Counted from the stretch's first letter, positions 6,359 through 15,907 are shown. The stretch: DNA of 35,381 nt from Candidatus Krumholzibacteriia bacterium (GCA_025453655.1 JALOPX010000009.1:1-35381); one strand, 5' to 3'. The notes: generated by a model not told the origin, from the sequence alone. A program made the numbers and translations.

Positions 6359-8113
6359 GTGACCGACCATCTCGACAGCTTGGAATCCTGCGGGGCCGGC
6401 GAATATCCGGTCCCTGAAACGTCTTCCACCCCTGAAAAAGACGGCGGCTGCGAAAAAAGGCAGTTATCGGCGGTTTTCGAGATCGCCAACATGATCAATT
6501 CGCAGATCGATCTTGACCAGATTCTATCCAGTATCTCGAGCGCGTTCTCGAGGATCCTCGATTTCGACCTCGGGTGCGTCGCCATCCACGATAAAAGCGA
6601 AGGGTGCCTGTATATAAGGCATGTCTACCGCCGGAACGGCGACAACACGGCCGAGGGCAGATACGTGCCTCTCGAGGAATCCAACCTGGTCGGGTGGGTG
6701 GCGATCAACAGGAAACCGATCCTGAGGAGGAACATCCGGTCCGACGAAAGGTTCAGGGAGATCATGAGGGAGGATTCGCTCGGTTCCGACATCGTGGTCC
6801 CCCTTTTCGCCAAGGGTGTGTTCATCGGAACGCTCAACTTCGGGAGCTATGAGCCCGATCATTACACCGAATACGACCTTCGGCTCGTCAACGATTTCAG
6901 CAAGCTGATTTCGATCGCCATCGAAAAAGCGCAGCTTCTCGAGGAGCTCAACGAACTGGGCGAGAAATTTCGAAATCTCATGAGGTCGGCAAACGACCTG
7001 ATCATGATGCTCGACATGTCCGGCGACATCGTCGAATGCAACGACGCGGTGGCCAGGATCCTCGGATACGGCAAGGACGAGGTGACCGGAAAATCTCTTT
7101 CCGATCTCGCCCCCCCGGTCGACAGGGAAATCGTCAAGATGAATTTCGGGAGGATTGTGCGGGGAGAGATAACGAGAGAGATGGAAGTTCCCTACGTGAC
7201 CAGGGAGGGCGGGGTTGTTTACCTGGATCTCAACCTGAATATCGTGAGGATGAGGGAACATCCCTATATTTTCGTGGTCGGGCACGACGTGACCGAAAGA
7301 AAGATGCTCGAGGAGAAGATAACGGTCCAGAACAGGGAACTGCAGGAGAACAACAGGAAGCTTCTCGAGGTCGACCGGCTCAAGAGCGAATTTCTGGGCA
7401 GGATAAGCCACGAGCTTCGCACCCCGCTCTCCGTGATCATGGCTTACGCCGGGACCCTCCTGGAGGATTCGGACAGCTCGATCGACCAGGAGACGCGGAG
7501 CGATTTCCTCGAGGTGATCGAAGACCAGTCGAACAAGCTTCTGGTCCTGATCAACGACCTGCTCGATCTTTCCAAGGTGGAAGTATCCGACACGATGCTA
7601 AACCTGACCGAGGGCAACATAAACGACATGATCAAGGGATCGATGGCGATCGTCACGCGCCTGTCGCAGCGGCACGGCGTTGAGATAATCTCCAGTCTCG
7701 ACCGTTCCATGCCCCTCACCCGTTTCGATCCTTTGAGAGTGAGGCAGATATGCATCAATCTTCTGAACAACGCCATAAAGTTCACGCCGCGCGGGGAGAG
7801 GGTGCTCGTTTCATCGACGCACACCAGCGGCGAGGTGATCGTCTCGGTCAGCGACATGGGCCCGGGAATCGACTGCGACAAGCTGCCCATGATCTTCGAG
7901 AACTTCACGCAGGTCGACGGCGGAGCCACGAGAACCAATAACGGCATGGGAATAGGATTGAGGCTCGTGAAACACTACGTCGATCTTCACAGGGGCAGGA
8001 TATGGGTGGAGAGCGAAAAAGGGAAAGGTTCGACCTTCCATTTTGCCATTCCGCTGGTTTCAGAGATCGCCGCCGCTCCCGAAGTCGATTACGGCGTGAT
8101 GCCGGCCGTCTGA
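6359..8113 (+). CDS. Soluble GAF-PAS sensor histidine kinase, orphan
   Basis: 584 residues from a GTG start with AAAGGA upstream. No membrane segment is visible, so it should sense a cytoplasmic signal. Domain order: a short N-terminal tail, GAF (about 50-190), PAS (about 200-315, FRNLMRSANDLIMMLD), a linker coiled coil (about 315-340), then HisKA with the H-box GRISHELRTPLSV (phosphorylated His351). The HATPase_c domain shows an N box (LLNNAIKFT), G1 (DMGPGI), F box (FENFTQVDGG) and G2 (GMGIGLRLVK). All kinase landmarks are intact. No response regulator gene is adjacent; the nearest receiver proteins are CheB and CheY in the downstream operon. The partner is unknown. Confidence 0.93.
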   Translation: MTDHLDSLESCGAGEYPVPETSSTPEKDGGCEKRQLSAVFEIANMINSQIDLDQILSSISSAFSRILDFDLGCVAIHDKSEGCLYIRHVYRRNGDNTAEGRYVPLEESNLVGWVAINRKPILRRNIRSDERFREIMREDSLGSDIVVPLFAKGVFIGTLNFGSYEPDHYTEYDLRLVNDFSKLISIAIEKAQLLEELNELGEKFRNLMRSANDLIMMLDMSGDIVECNDAVARILGYGKDEVTGKSLSDLAPPVDREIVKMNFGRIVRGEITREMEVPYVTREGGVVYLDLNLNIVRMREHPYIFVVGHDVTERKMLEEKITVQNRELQENNRKLLEVDRLKSEFLGRISHELRTPLSVIMAYAGTLLEDSDSSIDQETRSDFLEVIEDQSNKLLVLINDLLDLSKVEVSDTMLNLTEGNINDMIKGSMAIVTRLSQRHGVEIISSLDRSMPLTRFDPLRVRQICINLLNNAIKFTPRGERVLVSSTHTSGEVIVSVSDMGPGIDCDKLPMIFENFTQVDGGATRTNNGMGIGLRLVKHYVDLHRGRIWVESEKGKGSTFHFAIPLVSEIAAAPEVDYGVMPAV

Positions 8114-8124
8114 CCGGTTCCCCC

Positions 8125-8142
8125 GGGCGGATTCTTCCGCCC
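8125..8142. terminator. Hairpin between convergent genes
   Basis: GGGCGG-ATTCTT-CCGCCC forms a perfect 6-bp stem in the 58-nt gap between the kinase and the PhzF-family gene, which end toward each other. No T tract follows on either strand, so it is either a weak bidirectional terminator or an mRNA-end-protecting hairpin. Confidence 0.4.
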
Positions 8143-8171
8143 GCCATTCAATCCGCATGTGAAGGATTTCT

Positions 8172-9155
8172 TCAGGAAACGCTCACCGATCCGGCCTCGA
8201 TGTTCAGGGTTCTGAATATCGATGTGACGGCAAGCCCGCCGATCCTCACGAGCCCGCGGCCGTTATCCGCGTCCTGGACTTCGACCAGTATGCGGGCAAG
8301 CCCGGACGTTTCCTTCCCCTGCTCCATGACCATCGTTTCCGAGGCGGAAATGCCGTGCCTGAAGAGGTACACGCCGAGCCCGGCCGCCGCCGTGCCGGTG
8401 GCCGGATCCTCCCACATGCCCACCGCCGGCGCGAAATGTCTCGCGTACGAGATGCACTCCTCGCTGTACGTGTCGAGGGAGAAGATATGGTTGGTGTGTA
8501 TGCCGTATTTCCTGTTCATGAGCCCCAGCTTGATGAGGTCGGGATGGAGGTTCATGATCTTTTCCTTGTGCTTGAGCGGGACTAACAGCTGATCCAGCCC
8601 GGTGGACACGATCTCGACGGGCAGCCCGGTTCCGGCGATCTCCCCGGCGTCCACGCCGAGAATCGCGGCGATCTCGCCTGTCGGCACCGTCGCCTTCCTG
8701 GTGCCGGTTATCGCCTGTTGCATCATTATCTTGTGCAGGGTCCCGCCGGTTCCGCCGGGCAGTTCCATCCGGATCCCTCCCGGCGCCACGTCCCTGTCTG
8801 CCTCCGAGAAGTGAATATCCACCGGGATGATCCCGACCCTGGTCTCGAACGGGACCGTCGTGACCCCCCTTCCGGGCTCTATCCTGCCCTCTTCGATCAG
8901 GGCGAAGCAGGACGCGATCGTGACGTGCCCGCTGAGATCGACCTCTTCGGTCGGGGTGAAGAACCTGATCCTGAACATCGCGTCGGGACGCGATGGCATC
9001 GTCACGAAGGAGGTCTCGGCAAGGCTCATTTCGCCGGCTATCATCAGCATGTCCCGGGAGGCTATGCCGTCGGCGTCGGTTATGACGCCGGCAGGATTTC
9101 CTGCAAAAGGCGTCGTCGTGAAGGCGTCAACCTGCCTTATCTTCAATCTGCTCAT
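8172..9155 (-). CDS. PhzF-family isomerase-like protein
   Basis: 327 residues on the minus strand. The start is set at the internal Met reading MSRLKIRQVDAFTTTPF, because AAGGGG sits 7 nt upstream; the track's 12-residue extension has no family counterpart. PhzF-type proteins have a diaminopimelate-epimerase-like double fold. The landmarks are PFAGNPAGV, the catalytic-Glu block MSLAETSF, DLSGHVTIA (family usually DLCGHAT) and EDPATGTAAAGLGVYL. PhzF itself isomerises a phenazine precursor, but no phenazine gene is nearby and most family members have unknown substrates. The family call is firm; the reaction is not assignable. The gene stands alone, convergent with the kinase and divergent from cheR. 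Confidence 0.9.
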   Translation of the reverse strand: MSRLKIRQVDAFTTTPFAGNPAGVITDADGIASRDMLMIAGEMSLAETSFVTMPSRPDAMFRIRFFTPTEEVDLSGHVTIASCFALIEEGRIEPGRGVTTVPFETRVGIIPVDIHFSEADRDVAPGGIRMELPGGTGGTLHKIMMQQAITGTRKATVPTGEIAAILGVDAGEIAGTGLPVEIVSTGLDQLLVPLKHKEKIMNLHPDLIKLGLMNRKYGIHTNHIFSLDTYSEECISYARHFAPAVGMWEDPATGTAAAGLGVYLFRHGISASETMVMEQGKETSGLARILVEVQDADNGRGLVRIGGLAVTSIFRTLNIEAGSVSVS

Positions 9156-9177
9156 GTCGAACCCCTTTTCCCTCGTG

Positions 9178-9192
9178 ATTGCAAAAAGCAAT
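9178..9192. promoter_or_regulatory. Inverted repeat upstream of the PhzF-family gene
   Basis: ATTGC-AAAAA-GCAAT is a perfect 5-bp inverted repeat 22 nt upstream of the phzF-family start. A weak minus-strand promoter (GGGACA at 9227-9232, 17 bp, TAGATA at 9204-9209) would place it just downstream of the transcription start, where an operator could act. This is suggestive only. Confidence 0.3.
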
Positions 9193-9259
9193 TTGCCTGT
9201 GCATATCTACCTGTCGCTCCCCGTTCTGTCCCGTTTTCCCTTCCTGTTTCCGGTCGATT

Positions 9260-9276
9260 CCCGGAGTTTCTCCGGG
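9260..9276. other. Perfect 7-bp hairpin in the phzF-cheR divergent region
   Basis: CCCGGAG-TTT-CTCCGGG is a perfect stem with a 3-nt loop in the 327-nt intergenic region. No T tract follows immediately on either strand, so it is not a standard terminator. It may be an operator or a leader structure. Confidence 0.4.
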
Positions 9277-9322
9277 CCCGTAACTCCATTTTATTCATAC
9301 AGGTTGCCGGGCGGAACGCGCA

Positions 9323-9428
9323 CGGGGCGACACGGGCGCAAGGCCTTTGGTCCCGTCGCGGTCATGGTACAGCATTTGCAAAATCGATTCCCGACGGAAT
9401 CCCCCATCGCTTTCAGCGGGATTATTTT
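9323..9428 (+). promoter_or_regulatory. Possible structured, attenuator-like leader of the che operon
   Basis: Two structures lie upstream of cheR. The first pairs GCGAC..GGG with CCCGTCGC (about 9328-9359) around the loop sequence CGCAAGGCCTTTGGT. The second (9398-9423) pairs AATCC/GGATT and CGCT/AGCG with a one-sided bulge and is followed by ATTTTC, resembling a weak intrinsic terminator. It ends about 47 nt before the ribosome binding site. The arrangement could be a riboswitch or attenuator. No known riboswitch consensus fits, and helices this short can arise by chance. Confidence 0.3.
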
Positions 9429-9482
9429 CGGAATATTCAGCATTTCGAACATAAAGGGGGAGGTTTTTGCAAGGAGAGCGGA

Positions 9483-10334
9483 TTGAACCTGGAACCGACC
9501 ATCACTGAACCTGACATGAGGGAACTAGCCTGGTTCGTGCATTCAAGGTTCGGCGTCAACCTGTCCATGTACAGATCGACCTGCATGCGCAGAAGGATAA
9601 TGCACAGGTTGAACATGGTCGGATGCGACAGCATTGAAGAGTATTTCATGTTCATAGGCAGCAATCCCGAGGAGATCGAGAAGCTGATGGACATAATCAC
9701 CATTCATGTCACCGGATTCTTCAGGGACAAGGACGTCTTCTCGAACCTGGAGAGAACCGTGCTGCCTGCGATGATATCGGCCAGGGCCGAATCACACCAG
9801 AACTCGATCCGCGTATGGAGCGCGGGGTGCTCGACCGGAGAGGAGACGTACAGCCTCGCCATTTTGCTGAATCACCTGATCCAGAGATCGGGGTCCGGCC
9901 TCGTCATGGAGGTGTTCGGCACCGATTTGTCGGAGGAATCGTGCAAAACGGCGCGATCCGGGCTCTATTCGGCGGAAAAGATCGAGGAAGTGCCCTCGCA
10001 GATGAAGAGCGACGCCTTCGAGCCGGAAGGATCCCTGTACAGGATATCCGCGGGGATAAGGAAGAAAGTCAGATTCATCGTTCACAACCTTTTTTCCCCG
10101 CCGCCGTTCTCGATGCTCGATCTGATCGTCTGCAGAAACGTCCTGATCCATTTCGAGCCGGACGGCAGGGGCAGGATAAACAAATATTTTCACGAGAGCC
10201 TGAGGGACGGCGGCCTGTTGATGCTGGGAAAAAGCGAGGCTCTGGGTTCGGACGCCCTCGATATGTTCGAGCTCGTTCATCCGAGAAGCAAGATCTATAG
10301 AAAGACCGGAGAATCAAATGTCAAGGAGGATTGA
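9483..10334 (+). CDS. cheR: Chemotaxis receptor methyltransferase CheR
   Basis: 283 residues from a TTG start at 9483, chosen because AAGGAG lies 6 nt upstream and the protein then has normal CheR length. The ORF track extends to 8718, but that extension is antisense to the PhzF-family gene. CheR transfers methyl groups from S-adenosylmethionine to receptor glutamates for adaptation. The N-terminal helical domain has the [10 protein letters not shown] basic patch; TGFFRD and the SAM-binding [15 protein letters not shown] follow. [11 protein letters not shown] and [11 protein letters not shown] match the C-terminal methyltransferase core. There is no C-terminal pentapeptide-binding extension of note. 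It is the first gene of the operon, and the mcp ribosome binding site lies inside its 3' end. Confidence 0.94.
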   Translation: MNLEPTITEPDMRELAWFVHSRFGVNLSMYRSTCMRRRIMHRLNMVGCDSIEEYFMFIGSNPEEIEKLMDIITIHVTGFFRDKDVFSNLERTVLPAMISARAESHQNSIRVWSAGCSTGEETYSLAILLNHLIQRSGSGLVMEVFGTDLSEESCKTARSGLYSAEKIEEVPSQMKSDAFEPEGSLYRISAGIRKKVRFIVHNLFSPPPFSMLDLIVCRNVLIHFEPDGRGRINKYFHESLRDGGLLMLGKSEALGSDALDMFELVHPRSKIYRKTGESNVKED

Positions 10335-10335
10335 G

Positions 10336-12009
10336 ATGGGCCTTTTCAGAATCATGAGAACGCTCAGCGGCAGGGTCTATTTCGCCATGTCGATCATCGC
10401 GATAGTCATCTGCGGGCTGATGTCTTTCTCCATCGTCAGGATAGTCGAAAAAAATTCGCGGGAAACGTTCGAGTCGGGATTCGGCGCCTGGCAGGGCTGC
10501 CTGTCCGGCCCGCTTTCGTCCGTGACCGGCATGGAGGGCCCGGCGGAATTGAATCACAAATTCGACCTGTTGAAAAAGGATTGCCCATATCTTCGGAAGA
10601 TCGAGCTGCTCGACGGGAACGGCCTTGTAACGGCCCTGGCGCCGGGCAACCCGGCGGGGAATCCGGACGCGGCCGGCGTGGGCGGATGGTCGGAAAAAGC
10701 CGGAGCGGACGGTCGAAACGTAAGGTCGCTTACGGTTCCGATTCCGGGACAATCGGGCGGATCGATGAGAATCACCGTCGCCGACAAATCGGCCGGCGCC
10801 GTCTCCAGGTCGGCCGGGATGGGCATTCTGGCGGTGACCTCCGTATCGATCCTGTCCATATTCGTACTCTTTTACTGGTTCATCCACTACATCATAAAGA
10901 AACCGGCGCGGCAGCTGCTCGAGGCCAGCAGGGTCCTCGCCAGCAACGCGGGGGATCTCACCGCGAAGATAAACATCGATTCGGACGACGAGCTCGGAAG
11001 GCTCGGGACCACCCTCAACGAGATGTTCTCCAACATCTCCGGGATCATAAACGTCATAAGGAACACGTCGGACAAGGTCAATTTTTCGGCGCAAAGCCTC
11101 TCGGCTTCGACCGAACAGATGAATTCGATAACGGAGGAGACGTCGCTGACCGTGCAGAACATCGCGAAGTCTACCGACGTCCAGGCCCAGAAGGTCGAAG
11201 ACATGATCATGGAGATCAGAAACATGGAACGGTCGGTCAAGCAGGTCGCCAACAGCGCCGAGCTGGCCGCTTCGGCCGCGACCAACGCCTCCGAGACCGC
11301 CATCAAGGGCGGGGATTCGGCGAAGGAGGCGGTCCAGAAGATCAACAAGATATACGACGTCACGGCGGAATCGGCCGTCATCATACGCCACCTGGGCGAA
11401 CGGTCCAACCAGATCGGCGAAATCGTGGACGTCATCACCGACATAGCGGACCAGACGAACATGCTCGCCCTCAACGCGGCGATCGAGGCGGCCAGGGCCG
11501 GCGAGGCGGGCAGGGGATTCGCCGTGGTCGCGGACGAGGTGAAGAAACTGGCCGAAGGCAGCGCGAAGGCCGCGGAAGAGATAGCGGCCCTCATACAGAA
11601 GACGCAGGAGGACACGCAGACCGCGGTCAGAAGCATCGAGCTCGGATCCAAGGAAGTGACCGAAGGCAAGGAGGTCATAACGCGGACCGGGCAGTCCCTG
11701 GACGAGATCGTCGAGGTGCTCAAGAGCTCCAGCGACATGGCGCGGCGCATCTCGGCGGCGACGAAGGAACTGAGCCGCGGGATGAAAAACGTGATCAGTT
11801 CCATCGACGAGATATCCTCTAGCGCCGAGAAGAACGCTTCGGCCACGCAGGAAACCGCCGCATCGATGGAGCAGATGACGTCGAGCATGGAAGACGTCGC
11901 TTCGTCGGCGCAAAAACTCAGCGACATGGCGATTCAGCTCAGGGAGCACGTAGGGCGGTTCAAGATAACGATAATCGACAAAGTGGATGAAGTTGCCGTC
12001 ACGAAATAG
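10336..12009 (+). CDS. Methyl-accepting chemotaxis protein
   Basis: 557 residues. The ATG at 10336 is preferred to the upstream ATG at 10318 because AAGGAGG is 6 nt before it. Topology: TM1 at about 14-36, a short periplasmic sensor of roughly 120 residues, TM2 at about 162-187, HAMP at about 188-240, then a long signalling coiled coil. The hairpin tip [19 protein letters not shown] (about 372-390) is the conserved CheA/CheW contact region. The sensor region is too small and diverged to name a ligand. The C terminus lacks an NWETF-like CheR tether. It is the only receptor in this operon, so it is probably dedicated to this signalling array. Confidence 0.95.
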   Translation: MGLFRIMRTLSGRVYFAMSIIAIVICGLMSFSIVRIVEKNSRETFESGFGAWQGCLSGPLSSVTGMEGPAELNHKFDLLKKDCPYLRKIELLDGNGLVTALAPGNPAGNPDAAGVGGWSEKAGADGRNVRSLTVPIPGQSGGSMRITVADKSAGAVSRSAGMGILAVTSVSILSIFVLFYWFIHYIIKKPARQLLEASRVLASNAGDLTAKINIDSDDELGRLGTTLNEMFSNISGIINVIRNTSDKVNFSAQSLSASTEQMNSITEETSLTVQNIAKSTDVQAQKVEDMIMEIRNMERSVKQVANSAELAASAATNASETAIKGGDSAKEAVQKINKIYDVTAESAVIIRHLGERSNQIGEIVDVITDIADQTNMLALNAAIEAARAGEAGRGFAVVADEVKKLAEGSAKAAEEIAALIQKTQEDTQTAVRSIELGSKEVTEGKEVITRTGQSLDEIVEVLKSSSDMARRISAATKELSRGMKNVISSIDEISSSAEKNASATQETAASMEQMTSSMEDVASSAQKLSDMAIQLREHVGRFKITIIDKVDEVAVTK

Positions 12010-12035
12010 CCGGAAATAAAAGGGAGAGCGATACC

Positions 12036-12542
12036 ATGAATATCGAAGAACTGACCGGCAGGGAAAACCAGGGGATACAGCTGGTCACTTTCCGGCTGGG
12101 GGACGAGAGCTACGCGATCCCGGTCTGGAAGGTGAAGGAGATCATAAGGCCGATGAAAGCCTACCCCATCCCGGGGATGGCCGGACCGGTCGAGGGCGTG
12201 ATCAATCTCAGGGGGGAGATCATCCCGGTTCTCATGATTCATTCCGTGCTCGGCGTGGCACGCCCGGGCGCGGCCAGGAACGGGAGGAAAAAAAGGATAA
12301 TCATCCTCGATACCGGAGAGGGCGGATTCGGATTCGTCGTGGACGAGGTGATGGATGTGTCGCGGGTGAATCCGGGCGACATAAGGCAATCGCCCGAGGT
12401 GAACAGGGATCATTCGTGCGAGGACGCCATCCTGGGTATCGTGCAGGTGGCCGGGAACATGGTCATATGCATAGATCCGGCCCGGCTGGTGTCGGAGTGC
12501 CTCTCCGTGAGGGATCTGATGAGTTCGTGCGCGGTCGGTTGA
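12036..12542 (+). CDS. cheW: CheW coupling protein
   Basis: 168 residues, a single CheW (SH3-like double barrel) domain that links receptors to CheA at the inner membrane. Typical blocks are QLVTFRLGDESYAIPVWKVKEII, PMAG-like PGMAGPVEGVINLRGEIIPV and FVVDEV. ATG at 12036 follows GGGAG. The gene sits directly after the receptor, which is the expected partner. The last ~10 residues carry two cysteines and are not conserved in the family as far as I know. No anomalies affect the core domain. Confidence 0.94.
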   Translation: MNIEELTGRENQGIQLVTFRLGDESYAIPVWKVKEIIRPMKAYPIPGMAGPVEGVINLRGEIIPVLMIHSVLGVARPGAARNGRKKRIIILDTGEGGFGFVVDEVMDVSRVNPGDIRQSPEVNRDHSCEDAILGIVQVAGNMVICIDPARLVSECLSVRDLMSSCAVG

Positions 12543-12616
12543 ACTCCGGCTCTTTGAGAAATATTGCAGCGATTTAAGCGAAACCGGGAACGAAAAGATT
12601 CCGGGGGAGACATCGA

Positions 12617-13123
12617 ATGGTTTGCATCAGGGAAACTGGGCCGGTCGCCAAGATAGGCATGGCGCAGTTCAGGGTCGGGACGGCGCCGATGAAAATGGTG
12701 ACGATGGCGCTCGGGTCGTGCGTCGGCATTGTCATTTATGACGCCGCGCGGCGCATCGGAGGGCTCGCCCACGTGATGCACCCGAGCAGGGAGAGGGTCA
12801 GGAACAACAGCAACAGGGCGAAGTTCGTCGATACGGCAGTGGAGCTTATGATCGCGAGAATGTTGAAGAACGGCGCGAATATGAACAGGATGACGGCGAA
12901 GATATTCGGCGGGGCGAGGATGTTCGAACACATCACGGGGGCTGAGGGGATAATACAGATCGGAGACGCCAATATCGAAGCCGCGCGCGGGGAACTCGCG
13001 TCGCGGGGCATACCGGTGGTGGCGGAGAGGGTGGGGGGCGCCTGCGGAAGAACCGTTCTGTTCGATCTTTCGGATGGAAGCGTGAGGGTCAGGGACTCTC
13101 ACGACAACGAGGAGATTCTCTGA
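12617..13123 (+). CDS. cheD: Chemoreceptor glutamine deamidase CheD
   Basis: 168 residues. CheD deamidates receptor glutamines and, in organisms with CheC, forms a CheC-CheD pair that tunes adaptation. The catalytic triad is visible with the same spacing as I recall for the T. maritima enzyme: T29, C35 (in LGSCVGIVIYD) and H52 (in GLAHVMHP). KIFGGARMF and GGxxGR-type GGACGRTVLFDL motifs follow. GGGGGAG supports the ATG at 12617. The stop overlaps the cheB start (TGATG), so the two are translationally coupled. CheC is encoded three genes downstream, consistent with a CheC-CheD feedback loop. Confidence 0.95.
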   Translation: MVCIRETGPVAKIGMAQFRVGTAPMKMVTMALGSCVGIVIYDAARRIGGLAHVMHPSRERVRNNSNRAKFVDTAVELMIARMLKNGANMNRMTAKIFGGARMFEHITGAEGIIQIGDANIEAARGELASRGIPVVAERVGGACGRTVLFDLSDGSVRVRDSHDNEEIL

Positions 13124-14217
13124 TGGCCGGCAACCGCGGCAGGGATAAAAACAGGATCAGTGTGCTGATAGGGGAGGATTCCCCCTTCATGCGCAGGATG
13201 ATAGCGGATTCGCTCGAAACGGCTCCGGATATCGAAGTCGCCGGCACCGCCGCGAACGGCAGGGAAGTTCTCAGGAAGCTGGTCGAATTGAAGCCGGACT
13301 GCGTCACCCTCGATCTCGAAATGCCGAGGATGGACGGGCTCGAGACGCTCAGGTACATCATGAGCGAGTGGCCGACGCCGGTGGTAATACTCAGCGGCCA
13401 CACGGCCGACGGAGCCAGGATGGCTCTCACCTGCCTCGAATACGGGGCGGTGGACTTCATCGCGAAGACCATGAACGGAAGCCGGTTCCCGGTCGACGAG
13501 CTGATATCCAAGGTCAGGATGGCGGCCGGAGTCGACGCCGGAAAGGTGAGGTTCGCGCCCTCCGCTTTTGATTTGAAGGTCGCGCGCCCCCCCGCGACGG
13601 GGAAGCGCGTCGATTCCATGGTAATAATCGGGGCGAGCACCGGCGGCCCGCAGGCGGTCATGGAGGTCATACCGGGCATCCCGGCGGACCTCGACGCCGG
13701 AGTCCTTCTGATACAGCATATGCCACCGAATTTCACGAAGTACCTCGCCGAAAGGCTCGATGCCAGGTCCTCGATCGCCGTCAAGGAGGCGGAGGAGGGC
13801 GATCTGCTCGTTCCGGGCCAGGTCCTCGTGGCGCCGGGAGGGATGCATCTTCTGATCGAAGAGGAAATGGGCCGGCCGAGGATAATGCTTCTTCCCAGAA
13901 ACGAACTGCAGAGAAGCGCCTGCCCCTGCATCGATTTCGCCCTGACTTCGGCCGCTCCCATTTTCAGGAAGAATCTCGTGGGAGTGATCATGACCGGAAT
14001 GGGCAGGGACGGAACGGCCGGCAGCGTGGCCGTGAGGAAATACGGCGGCAGGGTTCTGTGCCAGGACAGCGAAACCAGCATGATATTCGGAATGCCCGGG
14101 GCCGTCGTGGCGGAAGGGCTCGCCGGCGAGGTCGTGCCGCTCGGCGACATCGCCTCCAGAATCGTGGAACACGTAAACGGAAGAATACCGGCGGGGGCCG
14201 ATTATGAAAACCAGTGA
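13123..14217 (+). CDS. cheB: Chemotaxis response regulator methylesterase CheB
   Basis: 364 residues. The N-terminal receiver domain has the acidic pair E18/D19, phosphoacceptor D64 (TLDLEMPRMDG) and K115. The C-terminal methylesterase domain carries the Ser-His-Asp triad in GASTGGPQ (S172), LIQHMPP (H199) and MTGMGRDGT. When phosphorylated by CheA it removes receptor methyl groups, opposing CheR. The usual linker joins the domains at about 135-165. It overlaps cheD by one base and cheA by 14 bases, typical of tight coupling in this operon. Confidence 0.96.
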   Translation: MAGNRGRDKNRISVLIGEDSPFMRRMIADSLETAPDIEVAGTAANGREVLRKLVELKPDCVTLDLEMPRMDGLETLRYIMSEWPTPVVILSGHTADGARMALTCLEYGAVDFIAKTMNGSRFPVDELISKVRMAAGVDAGKVRFAPSAFDLKVARPPATGKRVDSMVIIGASTGGPQAVMEVIPGIPADLDAGVLLIQHMPPNFTKYLAERLDARSSIAVKEAEEGDLLVPGQVLVAPGGMHLLIEEEMGRPRIMLLPRNELQRSACPCIDFALTSAAPIFRKNLVGVIMTGMGRDGTAGSVAVRKYGGRVLCQDSETSMIFGMPGAVVAEGLAGEVVPLGDIASRIVEHVNGRIPAGADYENQ

Positions 14218-15907
14218 TTACAAGGAGCTTTTTAAAAGCGAAGCGGACGAGATACTCCAGGGGCTCGAGGAAGGCGTGATGAACCTCGAGAGAGGGAGCG
14301 ACCGCGAACCTGTCATAGAGGAATTGTTCAGGCACGCCCATAACCTAAAGGGCATGTCAGGAGCCATGGGATACGATCTGGTCGTCGAAGCAAGCCACGC
14401 GCTGGAAAACATTCTTGACGGCTGCAGGCGCGGGACGCTCGACATCGACTCCGCCGGGACGGACGTTCTTCTTAAGGTCGTCGATCTTCTCGGGGCGCTG
14501 GTGCGGTGGACGATCGAGGAAGAGGCGGGCCCCGGCGGCAACGAGTTGCTGGGAGAGATTCTCGCCCTTCTTGACCCGATGGCCGGCGGAAACGATGGGC
14601 GCTGCCGCGGCGATCAGGCCGGGGAGGACGGCGGATCCGCCGCGGAGCCGGAATCGAAGGAGACGCCGGCGGAGGAAGCGGGTTGCGCCGGAACGCCCGC
14701 AGGGATGAATAGCGGGATAAAATCGACCAAGGTGGATCTCGAACGGCTCGACAAGTTGATGGACCTGGTGGGCGAATTGATAATAAGCAGGATCAGGCTC
14801 GGGAGCCTCGCCGCCGAAGCGGGCTCGAGGCGCCTCTCGGAGGAACTGACCTCTTCAGGACGGCTCATATCGGAAATTCAGAAGGAAGTCATGGAAGCGC
14901 GGCTCGTGCCCGCGGGCCAGGTATTCCACAGGTTCAAGAGGCTCGCCAGGGAAGCCGCCAGGGAACTGGGCAAGAACGTCGATTTCAGGATAGAGGGATC
15001 CGAGATAGGGCTCGACAGGACCGTGCTGGAAAGCATGGTCGATCCGCTCGTTCACCTGATAAGGAACGCCATAGACCACGGGGTTGAGAGCCCGGAAGAA
15101 AGGGCCTGCTCGGGCAAGAATGAGACGGCGTCGGTGGTATTGAGCGCCAGGCGGGAAAGAAACCGCGTCATACTGGAGGTCAGCGACGACGGCAAGGGGC
15201 TGGACTTCGAGAAAATAAGGCAGAACATATCCTCCTCGGGGCAGGCCGTGGATCGAAACGCGGAACTCACCGAGGAGGAACTCTGCAGGATATTGACCGC
15301 CCCCGGCTTCAGCACCAGGGAAAACGTCAGCAGGTACTCGGGCAGGGGCATCGGGATGAATGTCGTAATGAAGGTGATCGATTCCCTCGGCGGTTCGCTT
15401 CACGTAAAGAGCGTTCCGGGCAGCGGGACGTCGATCTCGATGCATCTGCCCATAAACCTGTCCATCATCAAGGCGCTGTTGTTCCACGCGGGGGGCAACA
15501 TTCACGCGCTGCCGATAGAATGCATAAAGGAAACCGCCAGGGTTGAGGAGGGTTCGTTCCGGACGATCAGGGGCCGCGACGTGATGGAGACGATAAACGG
15601 CCCCGTACCGGTGATCAGGCCGGGGGAGATTTTCGGACTGGATCAGGAAAAGGCGGAAATCCGTTTCATAAAGGTGATTCTCGCGGACACGGGAGAGGGG
15701 GACGTCTGCCTGGTGGTAAACCGGATCCTCGGCCAGCAGGACGTCGTCGTTAAAAGCCTGCCGAACATGATCAGGGGGATCAGCGGAATATCCGGCGCGA
15801 CCATTCTCGGCAGCGGAAAGATAGCTTTCATATGGGATCCAAGAGTTTTATTTCACGGAAGGAGTACGCATGAGTCCGATAAAGAGACCGTCGTATCTCA
15901 GAATTGA
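14204..15907 (+). CDS. cheA: Chemotaxis histidine kinase CheA
   Basis: 567 residues. The N-terminal HPt (P1) domain has the phosphorylated His46 in HAHNLKGMSGAMG. After a Gly/Glu/Ala-rich linker (about 125-170), the P3 dimerisation segment starts at KSTKVDLERLDKLMDLVGE. The P4 ATPase shows the N box (LIRNAIDHGVES), G1 (DDGKGLDF) and the GFSTRE..SGRGIGMNVV block. P5 is CheW-like. No clear P2 (CheY/CheB-docking) domain is visible between P1 and P3, which explains why it is shorter than E. coli CheA (654). The gene overlaps cheB at its start, and its last 38 bases overlap cheC. Confidence 0.96.
   Translation: MKTSDYKELFKSEADEILQGLEEGVMNLERGSDREPVIEELFRHAHNLKGMSGAMGYDLVVEASHALENILDGCRRGTLDIDSAGTDVLLKVVDLLGALVRWTIEEEAGPGGNELLGEILALLDPMAGGNDGRCRGDQAGEDGGSAAEPESKETPAEEAGCAGTPAGMNSGIKSTKVDLERLDKLMDLVGELIISRIRLGSLAAEAGSRRLSEELTSSGRLISEIQKEVMEARLVPAGQVFHRFKRLAREAARELGKNVDFRIEGSEIGLDRTVLESMVDPLVHLIRNAIDHGVESPEERACSGKNETASVVLSARRERNRVILEVSDDGKGLDFEKIRQNISSSGQAVDRNAELTEEELCRILTAPGFSTRENVSRYSGRGIGMNVVMKVIDSLGGSLHVKSVPGSGTSISMHLPINLSIIKALLFHAGGNIHALPIECIKETARVEEGSFRTIRGRDVMETINGPVPVIRPGEIFGLDQEKAEIRFIKVILADTGEGDVCLVVNRILGQQDVVVKSLPNMIRGISGISGATILGSGKIAFIWDPRVLFHGRSTHESDKETVVSQN

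Noticed and set aside
9325-9380. c-di-GMP-I (GEMM) riboswitch upstream of cheR
   Set aside because: Only one segment resembles the consensus; the GGCAAACC block, the tetraloop hairpin and the tetraloop receptor are missing.
8718-9482. 5' extension of the cheR ORF to 538 residues
   Set aside because: It runs antisense through the PhzF-family gene, shows no domain, and a good ribosome binding site plus TTG at 9483 gives a normal-length CheR.
10321-11949. 542-residue minus-strand ORF
   Set aside because: It is a shadow of the chemoreceptor gene, with Arg/Asp/His-rich composition and no domain.
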